This document shows positions 41,825-50,656 of a DNA stretch of 64,000 bases, one piece after another. This stretch comes from UBA2199 sp964628035 (GTDB taxonomy: Bacteria; Acidobacteriota; Aminicenantia; UBA2199): contig CAZVPI010000002.1 of NCBI GenBank assembly GCA_964628035.1, forward strand, positions 1 through 64,000, in the 5' to 3' direction. Position numbers and translations under genes: made by a program. The notes beneath the pieces are model-generated. The model saw nothing but the letters and a program-made list of their open reading frames with translations. It made no database searches and was not told where the DNA came from. Within the stretch, counting starts at the first letter, position 1. Each line of letters begins with the position of its first letter.

Positions 41825-42901
41825 TTACTTGTTCTCCCTGGCGAACTTGTCCATGAACTGGACCAGGGCCTTGACCCCATCCAGCCCCATGGCGTTGTAG
41901 ATGGAGGCGCGGCAGCCGCCGACGCTGCGGTGGCCCTTCAGGCCGATGAAGCCGGCCTTTTTGGCCTCATTGACGAACTTCTCCTCGAGCTCCTCCGAGG
42001 GCAGGCGGAAGGTGACGTTCATCTTGGAGCGGTCCTCTGCGGCGGCGGTGCCGCGGTAGTAGCCGCTGCTGCCGTCGATGGCGTCGTAAAGGGCCTTGGC
42101 CTTCGCCTCGTTGACCTTCTCCACGGCCTCCAGGCCGCCCTGGGCCTCGATCCAGTCCATGACCAGCTTGATGATGTAGATGGCGAAGCAGGGAGGGGTG
42201 TTGTAGAGCGACTTCTCCTTGGCGTGGGTCTTGTAGCTGAGCATGGTGGTCAGGCCGTCGGCGCAGGCCTCCAGCAGGTCGTTGCGCAGGATGACCAGGG
42301 TGACGCCGGCCGGTCCGATGTTCTTCTGGGCGCCGGCGTAGATCATGCCGATGTTCTGGAAGTCAATGCGGCGGCTGAAGATGTCCGAGGACATGTCGAT
42401 GACCAGCGGCACGCCGTTCGTTTCGGGGAATTTCCTCCACTGGACACCGCCGATGGTCTCATTGGACGTGACGTGGACATAGCGCGCGTCGGCGGAGAAC
42501 TGGAACGTCTGCGGGATGTAGCTGAAGTTCTTGTCCTCGGCGCTGGCGGCGATGTTGACCGTGCCGAACAGCTTGGCCTCCTTGATCGCCTTCTTGGCCC
42601 ACTCGCCGGTATGGACATAGTCGGCCTTGCCGCCCTGGAGCAGGTTCATGGGTATCATGCCGAACTGCAGGCTGGCGCCGCCCTGCAGAAACATCACCGT
42701 GTAGTTCCCGGGCACGCCGAGCAGGGAGCGGATCTTGGACTCGGCGGCGTTGATGACCGCCTCGAAGTCCTTGGAACGGTGGCTGATCTCCAGGATGGAG
42801 AGGCCGATGCCGTTCAGGTCCAGAAGCTCCTCCTGGGCCTTCTTCATCACGTCCTGGGGCAGGATGGCGGGACCGGCATAGAAATTATACTTTTTGGCCA
42901 T
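41825..42901 (-). CDS. serC: Phosphoserine aminotransferase
   Basis: A 358-aa class V PLP aminotransferase that converts 3-phosphohydroxypyruvate to phosphoserine. Family segments are NFYAGPAILPQDVMKKAQEE, EISHRSKDF, the PLP lysine in GAQKNIGPAG and the C-terminal GHRSVGGCRASIYNAM. Strong promoter and GAGGAGG upstream. With only a SerA fragment next door, the dehydrogenase step must be encoded elsewhere. Confidence 0.96.
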   Translation of the reverse strand: MAKKYNFYAGPAILPQDVMKKAQEELLDLNGIGLSILEISHRSKDFEAVINAAESKIRSLLGVPGNYTVMFLQGGASLQFGMIPMNLLQGGKADYVHTGEWAKKAIKEAKLFGTVNIAASAEDKNFSYIPQTFQFSADARYVHVTSNETIGGVQWRKFPETNGVPLVIDMSSDIFSRRIDFQNIGMIYAGAQKNIGPAGVTLVILRNDLLEACADGLTTMLSYKTHAKEKSLYNTPPCFAIYIIKLVMDWIEAQGGLEAVEKVNEAKAKALYDAIDGSSGYYRGTAAAEDRSKMNVTFRLPSEELEEKFVNEAKKAGFIGLKGHRSVGGCRASIYNAMGLDGVKALVQFMDKFARENK

Positions 42902-42939
42902 GGCGGGAAAACCTCCTCGTTGGATTCCGCGAAAAAGCC

Positions 42940-42968
42940 ATTGTACCCTCCGCCGGGGAAAAAAGCAA
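42940..42968 (-). promoter_or_regulatory. Promoter of serC
   Basis: On the minus strand TTGCTT, 17 bp, TACAAT. It is back to back with the next rightward promoter 17 bp away. Confidence 0.75.
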
Positions 42969-42984
42969 CCGTGCGCTCGCGCCC

Positions 42985-43013
42985 TTGATTTTCCTTCCCC
43001 GCTTGCCTACAAT
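42985..43013 (+). promoter_or_regulatory. Promoter of the 599-aa gene
   Basis: TTGATT, 17 bp, TACAAT, about 52 nt upstream of the ATG. Confidence 0.75.
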
Positions 43014-43064
43014 GGGAGCCCGTCCGCGCCGGCGGGCGGAATTTCGCCGCTGCAGGAGGCTGCC

Positions 43065-44864
43065 ATGACGTCACGATCCCAGGAAAAGCGCGACCTGATC
43101 GCCCAGTGGGCCTTCGACACGCGGCCCATCCTCGGCCGCTTCCACCTCTGGCTGGAGGACGTCGAGGTGGCCTGGACCCGCGGCGAGCCGGCCATGGAGT
43201 TCACCAGCGACATCTCCTTCATGGATGGCGGCATGGAGCGGCTGCTGGCCGCGACAGGCGCCGTCACCGCGCTGGGCACGAGACTGTTCGGCCGCTACGG
43301 CGCCGGCAAGGGACTGGACAAGGCCGGGCTCAACCAGGCCAAGAAGGACGCCGACGCCATCTCGGCCTATGCCATGAGCGAGAGCCTGTGGTACCTGTCG
43401 CGGCAGCTGCCCGAGAACCACGCCATCATGGTCTGCGTCGGCGAGGGGCTGATGCCCAAGGCCGGCGAGACGCCGGAGATGGGCTCCAACCCGCAGCTGG
43501 GCTTCGGCCGCGTCTATGCCCGGCCGGCGGTGGCCCGCTGGCTGGACCGCCGCGTGGTGCGCCTGCTCAACAGCCGCGACTATTCCTGGGAGCGTTTCTA
43601 CCGCGACATCAAGGACGCCGGCATCACCGTCTGGGGGGCGGCCATCGACACGCTGGAGAACACCTCGCGCTTCTCCAAGGGCGCCGAGACCGGCCCCATG
43701 ACCGTGCTGCACCTGTTCGACCAGCCCCTGGCCATCACCCGCCCCTACGAAGGCTACATGGGCAACCTGTTCCTGCCCAAGGCTGTGGCCGAGCGCGCCG
43801 CCGAGGAGTCGATCCTCCTCTCTTTCCGCACGCCGCGGGCCCAGGTGATGCGGGCCATCCGCATGGCCTATCCCGACATCGAGCCCGGGCGCGTCCACGT
43901 CTGGACTCTGGGCGGCAAGAGCCGCGAGGGGCGCATCGGCGGCCTGTGGCGCGAATGGAGCTCCCTGGGCGCCCACCTGGTCAACGACGATTTCCTCCTG
44001 CCCAGCGGCATGACGGCGTTCACCGAGTCGGGCACCTACGCGCCGACCTTCCATATCGGCGTCCACGGGCAGGAAGGCTCCCGCCACCTGTTCCTCTGCG
44101 ACGGCTACGCCGCCTCGGCCGAGGCCATCCAGGCCGCCACCCTGGCGCCGATGCTGGGCCTGGCCGCCTACATCTGCCCCTTCACCTCGACCTTCGAGGT
44201 AGCCTATGACCGCGAGCGCTTGGTGATGGGCCTCGATCCCGAGTCCGCCGGCTTCGCCGCCCGCCTGGGTGAGACGCTGGGCCGTGAGGCCGACGAAAAG
44301 ACGGCCGCCCGCTTCCTCGAGATGATCGCCGAGGCCCGCGACGCCGGCATCCCGGTACGCAAGCCCTGCATCGACGCCGACGACTTCTTCCCCGAGAAAA
44401 AATGGGACGTGCTGGCCGTTTCCGGATACATGTGCCCCGATCCCTATTCCGGCGCCCCTGGCGTCGAGGAAGCCGGGCCCGGGCGCTACCGGGTGGCGGT
44501 GCGCCTGGCCTCTGGCCGCGGCGACAAGCGCATCACCTTCACCCTGAAGCTGATGGAGACCCTGGAGCAGAGCCGGCTGATCTTCAACCCCCTGCTCAAC
44601 CGCTTCATGGCCGGCGAGGACTACGCGAACCGGCCGGTGAAAATCTCCGACTCGGGGCGCATCCGCAACGAGCTGCAGACCCTCTGCTCCGAAGCCCTCG
44701 AATTCCCGCAGCAGGACCACATCCGCGTGCACTTCGACCGCATCCCGCCCGAGGTGATCCCGCCGGCGGCGCAGGTCAAGCTGCTGGAGATCCTGCGCTG
44801 GTACAAGAAGCATCACCCGATCTGGTTCTCCTGGCTCGACATCGCCGCGCCTAAGGGTCGCTGA
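43065..44864 (+). CDS. Unrecognised 599-aa cytoplasmic protein
   Basis: I do not recognise this protein. It has no signal peptide or membrane segment. Codon use matches the neighbours and it has a good promoter and a CAGGAGG ribosome-binding site, so it is a real gene. Possible landmark motifs are SDISFMDGGMERLLAATGA, ENHAIMVCVGEGLMPKAGE, HVWTLGGKSREGRIGGLWRE, SGTYAPTFHIGVHGQEG and the C-terminal YKKHHPIWFSWLD. The many His, Asp and Glu residues would suit a metal-dependent enzyme, but no known active site is evident. It stands alone between serC and the galT operon. Confidence 0.85.
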   Translation: MTSRSQEKRDLIAQWAFDTRPILGRFHLWLEDVEVAWTRGEPAMEFTSDISFMDGGMERLLAATGAVTALGTRLFGRYGAGKGLDKAGLNQAKKDADAISAYAMSESLWYLSRQLPENHAIMVCVGEGLMPKAGETPEMGSNPQLGFGRVYARPAVARWLDRRVVRLLNSRDYSWERFYRDIKDAGITVWGAAIDTLENTSRFSKGAETGPMTVLHLFDQPLAITRPYEGYMGNLFLPKAVAERAAEESILLSFRTPRAQVMRAIRMAYPDIEPGRVHVWTLGGKSREGRIGGLWREWSSLGAHLVNDDFLLPSGMTAFTESGTYAPTFHIGVHGQEGSRHLFLCDGYAASAEAIQAATLAPMLGLAAYICPFTSTFEVAYDRERLVMGLDPESAGFAARLGETLGREADEKTAARFLEMIAEARDAGIPVRKPCIDADDFFPEKKWDVLAVSGYMCPDPYSGAPGVEEAGPGRYRVAVRLASGRGDKRITFTLKLMETLEQSRLIFNPLLNRFMAGEDYANRPVKISDSGRIRNELQTLCSEALEFPQQDHIRVHFDRIPPEVIPPAAQVKLLEILRWYKKHHPIWFSWLDIAAPKGR

Positions 44865-44884
44865 AGGGCGCCCGGGGTGGCGGT

Positions 44885-45883
44885 TCAGACCGAGCGCAGC
44901 TCCTGCACCGACTCCTCGGGTGAGACGGGGTTGATGTAGAAACCGGTGCCCCACTCGAAACCGGCCACGCGCGCCAGCACCGGCATGAACTCGATATGCC
45001 AGTGGAAGAACTCGCCGACGCGGTTCTGGCAGGGGGCGTTGTGCAGGATCAGGTTGAAGTCGGGGCGGTCCAGCAGCCTTCCCGCCCGGCCCAGGACCTC
45101 GCTCAGGACCCGGCTCAGGCTCTCCAGCTCGGCGTCCGGGGTGGACTCAAACTCGGGGGCGTGGCGCTTGGGATAGACGGCCAGCTCGAAGGAGAAGCGC
45201 GGGGCGTAGGGGGCCAGGACGGCGAAATGCTCGTTCTCCAGCAGCAGCCGGCGGTCGGCCTCCTGCTCGTACTGGATGATGTCGCAGAAGAGGCAGCGCT
45301 CCTTGCGGGCGAAATGGGCCCGCCCGCCCTCGATTTCCTCCTCGACGCGCAGCGGCACCACCGGCAGGGCGATGAGCTGGGTGTGGGAGTGGGAAAGGGT
45401 GGCGCCGGCGATGGCCCCGAAGTTCTTGAAGACCATGAGGTAGCGGAAGCGCGTGTCGCGCTTCAGGTCGAGGACGCGGCTGCGCGCCGCCCGCAGGGTG
45501 TTGGCGATGAGGGCGGCGTCGCCGTCGTACCAGGTGTGGGCGTGGCGCGGCGTCTCGATCAGCACCTCGTGGGCGCCGATGCCGCTCATCTTGTCGTAGA
45601 AGCCCTCGCCGCTCTTGCGCAGCTGCCCCTCGACGCGCAGCGCCGGGAACTTGTTGGGCACGACGCGCGTCTCCCATCCCGGCCCGTTGGCCGCGGAATG
45701 GCCCGGGCGCAGGGCGTAGGTCTCGGGCGGGGTCATGGCCTCGTTGCCCGGGCAGAAGGGGCAGTTCTCCGGCGTGGAGAGATCCTGGTCGACGACGATC
45801 TGGTAATAGCGGGGTCGCTGCCGGCGCTCCTCGGAGATGATCACCCAGGTGCCGGTGATGGGGTCCTTGCGCAGTTCGGGCAC
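44885..45883 (-). CDS. galT: Galactose-1-phosphate uridylyltransferase family
   Basis: A 332-aa HIT-superfamily nucleotidyltransferase. The zinc motif CPFCPGNE, a second CLFCD and the catalytic HSHTQ are present; classical GalT has HPHxQ, so an ADP- or UDP-hexose variant is possible. C-terminal HWHIEFMP is also typical. Start at GTG 45883, with AGGAG five bases upstream; GTG 45889 overlapping the yraN stop is the alternative. Last gene of the LKR-SDH-yraN-galT run. Confidence 0.88.
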   Translation of the reverse strand: MPELRKDPITGTWVIISEERRQRPRYYQIVVDQDLSTPENCPFCPGNEAMTPPETYALRPGHSAANGPGWETRVVPNKFPALRVEGQLRKSGEGFYDKMSGIGAHEVLIETPRHAHTWYDGDAALIANTLRAARSRVLDLKRDTRFRYLMVFKNFGAIAGATLSHSHTQLIALPVVPLRVEEEIEGGRAHFARKERCLFCDIIQYEQEADRRLLLENEHFAVLAPYAPRFSFELAVYPKRHAPEFESTPDAELESLSRVLSEVLGRAGRLLDRPDFNLILHNAPCQNRVGEFFHWHIEFMPVLARVAGFEWGTGFYINPVSPEESVQELRSV

Positions 45884-45885
45884 GG

Positions 45886-46242
45886 TCACTCCTGGAAGGC
45901 GTCCTCGAAGTGGTCGCAGGCGAGGCGCTCGCCGTCGCGCAGCACCGAGACCACGTCGAAGCGCACGCCGAGCCCGCGGTAGGGCCGGAGCGCCGAAAAG
46001 ACCTTGGCGGCGCGGATGATGCGCCGCTGCTTGGCGGAGCTGACGAAGGCCTCGGGGGCTCCGTGATCGCAGTTCTTGCGCGTCTTGACCTCGACGAAGC
46101 ACAGCAGGTCGCCGCAGCGGGCCACCAGGTCGACCTCGGCGCCGGCGACGCGGTAGTTGGCCTGGAGGATCTGGTAACCCTTGCCCCTGAGGAAGGCGGC
46201 CGCCGCCTGCTCGCCCTTTTGCCCGACGATCTTCCTTTCCAA
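45886..46242 (-). CDS. yraN: UPF0102 YraN-like endonuclease-fold protein
   Basis: A 118-aa protein with the YraN pattern: GQKGEQAAAAFLRGKGYQIL, then NYRVAGAEVDLVARCGDLLC, and FVEVKTRKN. The E-V-D...E-V-K-x-R arrangement is a PD-(D/E)xK nuclease-like core. Function unknown. No ATG is available in frame; TTG 46242, just after the upstream stop, gives the expected N-terminus. Confidence 0.85.
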   Translation of the reverse strand: MERKIVGQKGEQAAAAFLRGKGYQILQANYRVAGAEVDLVARCGDLLCFVEVKTRKNCDHGAPEAFVSSAKQRRIIRAAKVFSALRPYRGLGVRFDVVSVLRDGERLACDHFEDAFQE

Positions 46243-46247
46243 GGCCG

Positions 46248-47573
46248 TTATTCCAGATGGCTTCGCTTTTCCACCATGCGGATGTTCTGGGCTTCCAGCT
46301 CGGCCAGGACCGGGCGGTAAAGGTCGGGAAAGACCGGGATCAGCACGCCGCGGCGGTCGATGCGGCCGACGGCGATGAGATGGGTGGCGATGGCCATGGG
46401 CAGGCTGACGGTGCGCGCCATGGAGCTGTCGCCGAAGGGGATGCCGAAGTCGATCAGCGTCGAGGTGATCTGGTCGCGGCTCCCGTCCGCGTTCTCGACG
46501 AGGAAGCGGTGGCGCAGCAGCAGCAGGTCCTTCTCGCCCTCGCGGAAGAAGAGCTTCTCCTGCAAGCGGGCGCTCAGGACGTCCAGGGTGCTGCCGGCCT
46601 CGGGGATCGCCTCGTCGCCGAACAGGCCCAGCCATTCCAGACGCTCCATCACCGGCGCGTCGGCGGCGACGCCCAGTTTCTCCGCCGCCGCCCGCCGCAG
46701 GCCGTCGTCGGCGGCGGCGCCGATCAGGCGCGCCGTCAGCTGCCGGAACGTAAGACCCTTCAGGTCGGCGCGCGGCGTCTCGTCGACCAGTCCGAGCTCG
46801 ACGATCTTCTTGAGCGTCTCGCACCAGCCCAGGTTGCGGTAGGTGCCGCGGATCACCGTCAGGGCGTCCTTGAGGCCGTACAGCTCCTTGTAGGGCACCG
46901 AATCGCGGTTGGGGTAGACCTCGAAGGTGCCGAGCCCCTCGACCTGCTCGATGCGGGGATTGGCGAAGAGATCGCGGCCCGGGATCTCGACGATCTTGCC
47001 GTTCTCGAGGTAGCGGGCCGAATTGCGCGAGGCGAGCACCACGCCGCGCGGGCTCCAGGAGAATTTGTAGCCGAAGGGATTGTCGTTGTGCTCGGGCGCC
47101 GGCAGGCCGCCGCAGTAGGAATGGAAGTGCAGCACCTTGCCGCCCTCGGCCTCGACCTCGTGGATGATCTTCATGGCCGACATGTGGTCGATGCCCGGGT
47201 CGACGCCGATCTCGTTGAGGAAGATCAGGCCTTTTGCCAGGACGGCGGGGGCGAGCTTGCGCATGCCCTCGCTGACATAGGAGGTGGTGACCATGTGCTT
47301 GCCGTGCTTCAGGCAGAGTTCGGCCACCCGCACGTGGTGGGTCCAGGGCAGCAGGCTGATGACCAGGTCGTGGCGGCTGATCAGCGCCGCCAGGTCCTCC
47401 TGGTTCTCGACGTCGACGGCCACGGCGCGGCCGTTGGCGTGGCCGACGACGAGCTTCTCGGCCTTGCTTACCGTGCGCGAGGCCACGGTGACCTTCAGTT
47501 CCTTGCGCTCCAGCAGGTAGCGGACTCCGGGACGGCTGACCAGCCCGGCGCCCAGGACCAGGATCTTGTTCAT
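46248..47573 (-). CDS. Saccharopine dehydrogenase (SDH half)
   Basis: A 441-aa NAD(P)-dependent enzyme that splits saccharopine to glutamate and aminoadipate semialdehyde, or the reverse. N-terminal Rossmann loop LVLGAGLVSRPGVRYLL, then LNEIGVDPGIDHMSAM and SYCGGLPAPEHNDNPFGYKF, hallmark segments of the Lys9/SDH family. It follows its natural partner by 8 bp, so the two form the saccharopine route of lysine degradation. Confidence 0.93.
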   Translation of the reverse strand: MNKILVLGAGLVSRPGVRYLLERKELKVTVASRTVSKAEKLVVGHANGRAVAVDVENQEDLAALISRHDLVISLLPWTHHVRVAELCLKHGKHMVTTSYVSEGMRKLAPAVLAKGLIFLNEIGVDPGIDHMSAMKIIHEVEAEGGKVLHFHSYCGGLPAPEHNDNPFGYKFSWSPRGVVLASRNSARYLENGKIVEIPGRDLFANPRIEQVEGLGTFEVYPNRDSVPYKELYGLKDALTVIRGTYRNLGWCETLKKIVELGLVDETPRADLKGLTFRQLTARLIGAAADDGLRRAAAEKLGVAADAPVMERLEWLGLFGDEAIPEAGSTLDVLSARLQEKLFFREGEKDLLLLRHRFLVENADGSRDQITSTLIDFGIPFGDSSMARTVSLPMAIATHLIAVGRIDRRGVLIPVFPDLYRPVLAELEAQNIRMVEKRSHLE

Positions 47574-47581
47574 GTCTCCTC

Positions 47582-48889
47582 CTAGCGGATGAAATCCTTC
47601 ATGAAATCGTAGTCGGGGGTAAAACGGCCGCGGTGCAGCAGCAGGGCCCGGCGCACGGGCGCCGGCAGGTCCAGGCCCTCGTCCGGCCGCGAGAAGTCGG
47701 CGCCGGCGACGGCGGGCACCAGCTCGCGCAGCACGCGCGAGAACTCGAGCGACGACTCGCGCGGAAACTCGCAGGGCAGGTTGTCCACGGCCATCACCGT
47801 GGTGCCCAGGGGATGGACGCCGTCGGCGAAGCGGTCCTCGGCGGCGAAGTAGGTGAAGAAGGGCATGTCGGGCAGGGTGGCCTTGTGGGTGATCTCGATC
47901 GAGCCGTCGATGTCGCAACTGATGTCGCCGATGACCTGCAGGCGCGGGGTCGATTCCAGGACCGTGCGCCGCTTGAGGTACTCCCGGGTCACCAGCCGCG
48001 GGTATTTCTCGGTCCAGTAGATGCAGTTGACCAGGATGGAAAGCAGCGGCAGGTAATTCTCGAACTTGCTCTCGTAGCGTTCGGGATGGGCGTAGTACTC
48101 CTGAAGGTCGAAGCCGCCCGCGAGCGGCCGCACCAGGTCGTCCTCGCTGAACACCACCTTGACCAGGTTCAGGTTGTCGCTGGAGAAATTGTCGATCATC
48201 TCCGGCAAGGCCTCGGCCGAGAGGACCTTGTGCGGCAGCAGGTCGAAGATCTCCTGGGCGCCGCGCGAGACGTTGCCGTAGCCGGCGAAGCCGACGACCA
48301 GCGGGCACAGCTCGTCGGGGAAGCCGCGCTCGTCGATCTCGGCGCCGACGGCCTCGACCGCCGCCCGGGCCTCGGCGAGCGAGGCGTACTGGTAGGCCTG
48401 GCGGATGCGGGCGAAGGGGCTTTCGCTGCCGCGGGCGCGCAGCTTCAGCCCGAAGCCGTGCAGGGTGTCGACCATGCCGGCCAGGCCGGCGTAGCGGCCG
48501 AAGAAGATCAGGCGCCGGTTCGTCTCGTCCACCACCCGCTCGTAGTCGATCAGGCTGCAGCGGCGCTCGACGAGGGCGCGCAGCATCGGCATGTTGTGGC
48601 GCTGCCCCTTGATGGTATGGGAGAAGAAGACATAGGTCTTGTTCTCGCGGAACAGCGAGGCGGGAATCTCCTTCACGGCGAAGATGACGGCGGCCCGGTC
48701 CAGGTCCTCGCTGACCTCGGCGCCGGCTGCGCGGTACTCGTCGTCGGCAAAGGTGCGGATGGGCGAGGGCTGGACGACGGTGCGGATGCCGTGCTTCTCC
48801 CTCAGCCAGCGGACGTCCTCGGGCACCAGCGGCACCCTTCTTTCCCACTGGTTCTTGTCTTCGCGGCGTATGCCGATGATTTTTTCCAT
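47582..48889 (-). CDS. Lysine-ketoglutarate reductase-like protein (LKR half)
   Basis: A 435-aa protein of the AlaDH/PNT-fold LKR family. The N-terminal GIRREDKNQWERRVPLVPED matches the LKR domain of plant and animal LKR/SDH. GFAGYGNVSRGAQEIFDLLP is the nucleotide-binding loop. It would make saccharopine from lysine and 2-oxoglutarate. It is encoded next to SDH, equivalent to the two halves of the eukaryotic fusion. Confidence 0.88.
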   Translation of the reverse strand: MEKIIGIRREDKNQWERRVPLVPEDVRWLREKHGIRTVVQPSPIRTFADDEYRAAGAEVSEDLDRAAVIFAVKEIPASLFRENKTYVFFSHTIKGQRHNMPMLRALVERRCSLIDYERVVDETNRRLIFFGRYAGLAGMVDTLHGFGLKLRARGSESPFARIRQAYQYASLAEARAAVEAVGAEIDERGFPDELCPLVVGFAGYGNVSRGAQEIFDLLPHKVLSAEALPEMIDNFSSDNLNLVKVVFSEDDLVRPLAGGFDLQEYYAHPERYESKFENYLPLLSILVNCIYWTEKYPRLVTREYLKRRTVLESTPRLQVIGDISCDIDGSIEITHKATLPDMPFFTYFAAEDRFADGVHPLGTTVMAVDNLPCEFPRESSLEFSRVLRELVPAVAGADFSRPDEGLDLPAPVRRALLLHRGRFTPDYDFMKDFIR

Positions 48890-48924
48890 GCGGATTCCTT
48901 GCCAGAGCGACAGGCGGTGCCTTC

Positions 48925-48953
48925 ACTGTAGCAAAATATCGCGGCAGAGTCAA
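48925..48953 (-). promoter_or_regulatory. Promoter of the LKR-SDH-yraN-galT operon
   Basis: On the minus strand TTGACT, 17 bp, TACAGT, about 36 nt upstream of the LKR start. Confidence 0.75.
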
Positions 48954-48979
48954 TTGTTGGGGGAGGTGCTCGGCGGCTG

Positions 48980-50656
48980 CTAGTACAGTTCGATGGGCCC
49001 GAGCTCCAGCTCTCCCCGAGCGCCGGCGAACGAGTTGCCGTTGTCGATGAGGATGAAGAAGGCGCTCGTCCGTCGGCGGTCGGCCGGCCTGCCCTCGCCG
49101 TAGAGTCGGTGGAAGCGCTCGAAGGGGATGGCCACCTGGCGCCACGTTTCGTCGACGCGGAAGGAGTGCTGGAAGGCCGACTCCCCACGGCCGTCATCGA
49201 CGCGGAACTGCAGCCAGAAGCGCATGGGGCGGCTGCCCCGGGCCCGGAAGACGAAACCGCGGTAGGGGGCCAGGTCCAGCCTTTCGCGCCGCGCCAGCGA
49301 GACCCAGTAGTCGACGATGCCCGCAGCCTGGCGCCGCAGCTCGAATGCCAGGCGGGTGACCGCGCGCCCTTCCGCGTCGGCCGTCCCGGAAACGGCGCCG
49401 CGGGAACGCTCGTTCTTCTCCACACGGAAATAGGACGCACCCTGCGAGAGCGTCCTGCGCGCCCGGACGCTCCTCTCCGCCGCCGGCGCCGGCGCCGGCC
49501 GGCCCACGAAAACGGGGTTGGCCAAAATCCACGGCAGCCGGCGCAGGCGGCCCGAGTGCAGGAAGACTTCGCAGCGGTACACGCCGGGCTCGGCGACGGG
49601 GAGGGCGATCTCCTGCCGCGTGTTGTTCTCGATGCGGCGGAACGTACGGCCGTCCTTGATCACGCGCAGGTCGGTGGCGAAGGGAAAGGGCAGGCGCAGC
49701 ACCAGCGTGCCCCCGGGCCGGTCCGCGTCCCCGCCCATCTCGACGCGGCGGCCGCCCGGCTCCTCGTAGCCGAAGGCGAAGCCGTTGGCCGCGGCCAGGG
49801 ACTCGACGGCGCAGAAGAACGATCCGCGGCGCAGGGCGGCCAGCACGGTGGCCGCCGCCGCTGCGGCGTCGCGATCCAGCTCGCGGTCGACCAGGGCATA
49901 CACGCGCAGGATCTTGAAGGTGGCCCCGTACGAGGGGAAACGCAGCTGCAGGCGGTCGCTCAGGGCCAGCTTGGCGTGGGAGTCGAGGGCATAGATGCCG
50001 AAGACCCTCTGCTCGCGGTTCAGGCGGTCCCAGGCCTCCAGCTCGCGCTCGGGATAGGAGAGCAAGGCGGTCAGGGCGTAGTCCGGGCTCAGCAGGTACT
50101 GCAGGGGAAACAGGGTCAGCCCGTACAGGAGGTTCCGCTTCGCCATCTGGTACAGGCTGATGATCTCGATGCCGGTGAAGCCGCGCACGCTCCAGTCGGT
50201 CCAGGGGATGCGGCCGTCGAACGGGTGGGCCAGGAAGGTCACGCCTTGGTCGCGGGCCACCTCGTCGATGGCCTCCTGCGCCTCGGGGGGGAATTCGTAG
50301 CCCGGTACGCGGTAGCCGGCGGCGGCCAGGTGGCCGGCGTGCAGGGAGAACTCCGAGGCGCCGATCAGCAGCGTCCCCTGGCGCCAGGCGCTGGCGGCCG
50401 AGGCGGCGCGGTTCGGCCGGCCGTGGTCGGTGAGCAGGACGAAATCGAGGCCCTGGGCGCCGGCCTCGCGGCAGATCTCCTCGACGGTCCCCAGGCCGTC
50501 GGAAAAGACCGAATGCAGGTGGTACACACCCTTCTTGCACAGCGGCGGCAGCGGGCGCGGGTTGAAACGCTTCTGGAACGTGAGGCCGTTGTAGGCCACG
50601 CAGGCCAGGCCGGCCGCTGCCAGCAGGGCCAGGGCGCGGGCGGCCTTCCTCAGCAA
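48980..50656 (-). CDS. Membrane-anchored PHP phosphoesterase with C-terminal sugar-binding-like domain
   Basis: A 558-aa protein. An N-terminal signal or anchor (ARALALLAAAGLACVAYNGL) leads to a PHP metal-dependent phosphoesterase domain (~45-240). Its metal motifs are YHLHSVFSDGLGTVEE, FVLLTDHGRP and FLAHPFDG. A second beta domain (~300-370) follows. The last ~150 residues (FRARGSRPMRFWLQFRVDDG, then WRQVAIPFERFHRLYGEG) resemble CBM11/CIA30-like domains. A surface or periplasmic PHP enzyme is uncommon; substrate unknown. It overlaps pdxJ by 7 bp. Confidence 0.85.
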   Translation of the reverse strand: MLRKAARALALLAAAGLACVAYNGLTFQKRFNPRPLPPLCKKGVYHLHSVFSDGLGTVEEICREAGAQGLDFVLLTDHGRPNRAASAASAWRQGTLLIGASEFSLHAGHLAAAGYRVPGYEFPPEAQEAIDEVARDQGVTFLAHPFDGRIPWTDWSVRGFTGIEIISLYQMAKRNLLYGLTLFPLQYLLSPDYALTALLSYPERELEAWDRLNREQRVFGIYALDSHAKLALSDRLQLRFPSYGATFKILRVYALVDRELDRDAAAAAATVLAALRRGSFFCAVESLAAANGFAFGYEEPGGRRVEMGGDADRPGGTLVLRLPFPFATDLRVIKDGRTFRRIENNTRQEIALPVAEPGVYRCEVFLHSGRLRRLPWILANPVFVGRPAPAPAAERSVRARRTLSQGASYFRVEKNERSRGAVSGTADAEGRAVTRLAFELRRQAAGIVDYWVSLARRERLDLAPYRGFVFRARGSRPMRFWLQFRVDDGRGESAFQHSFRVDETWRQVAIPFERFHRLYGEGRPADRRRTSAFFILIDNGNSFAGARGELELGPIELY

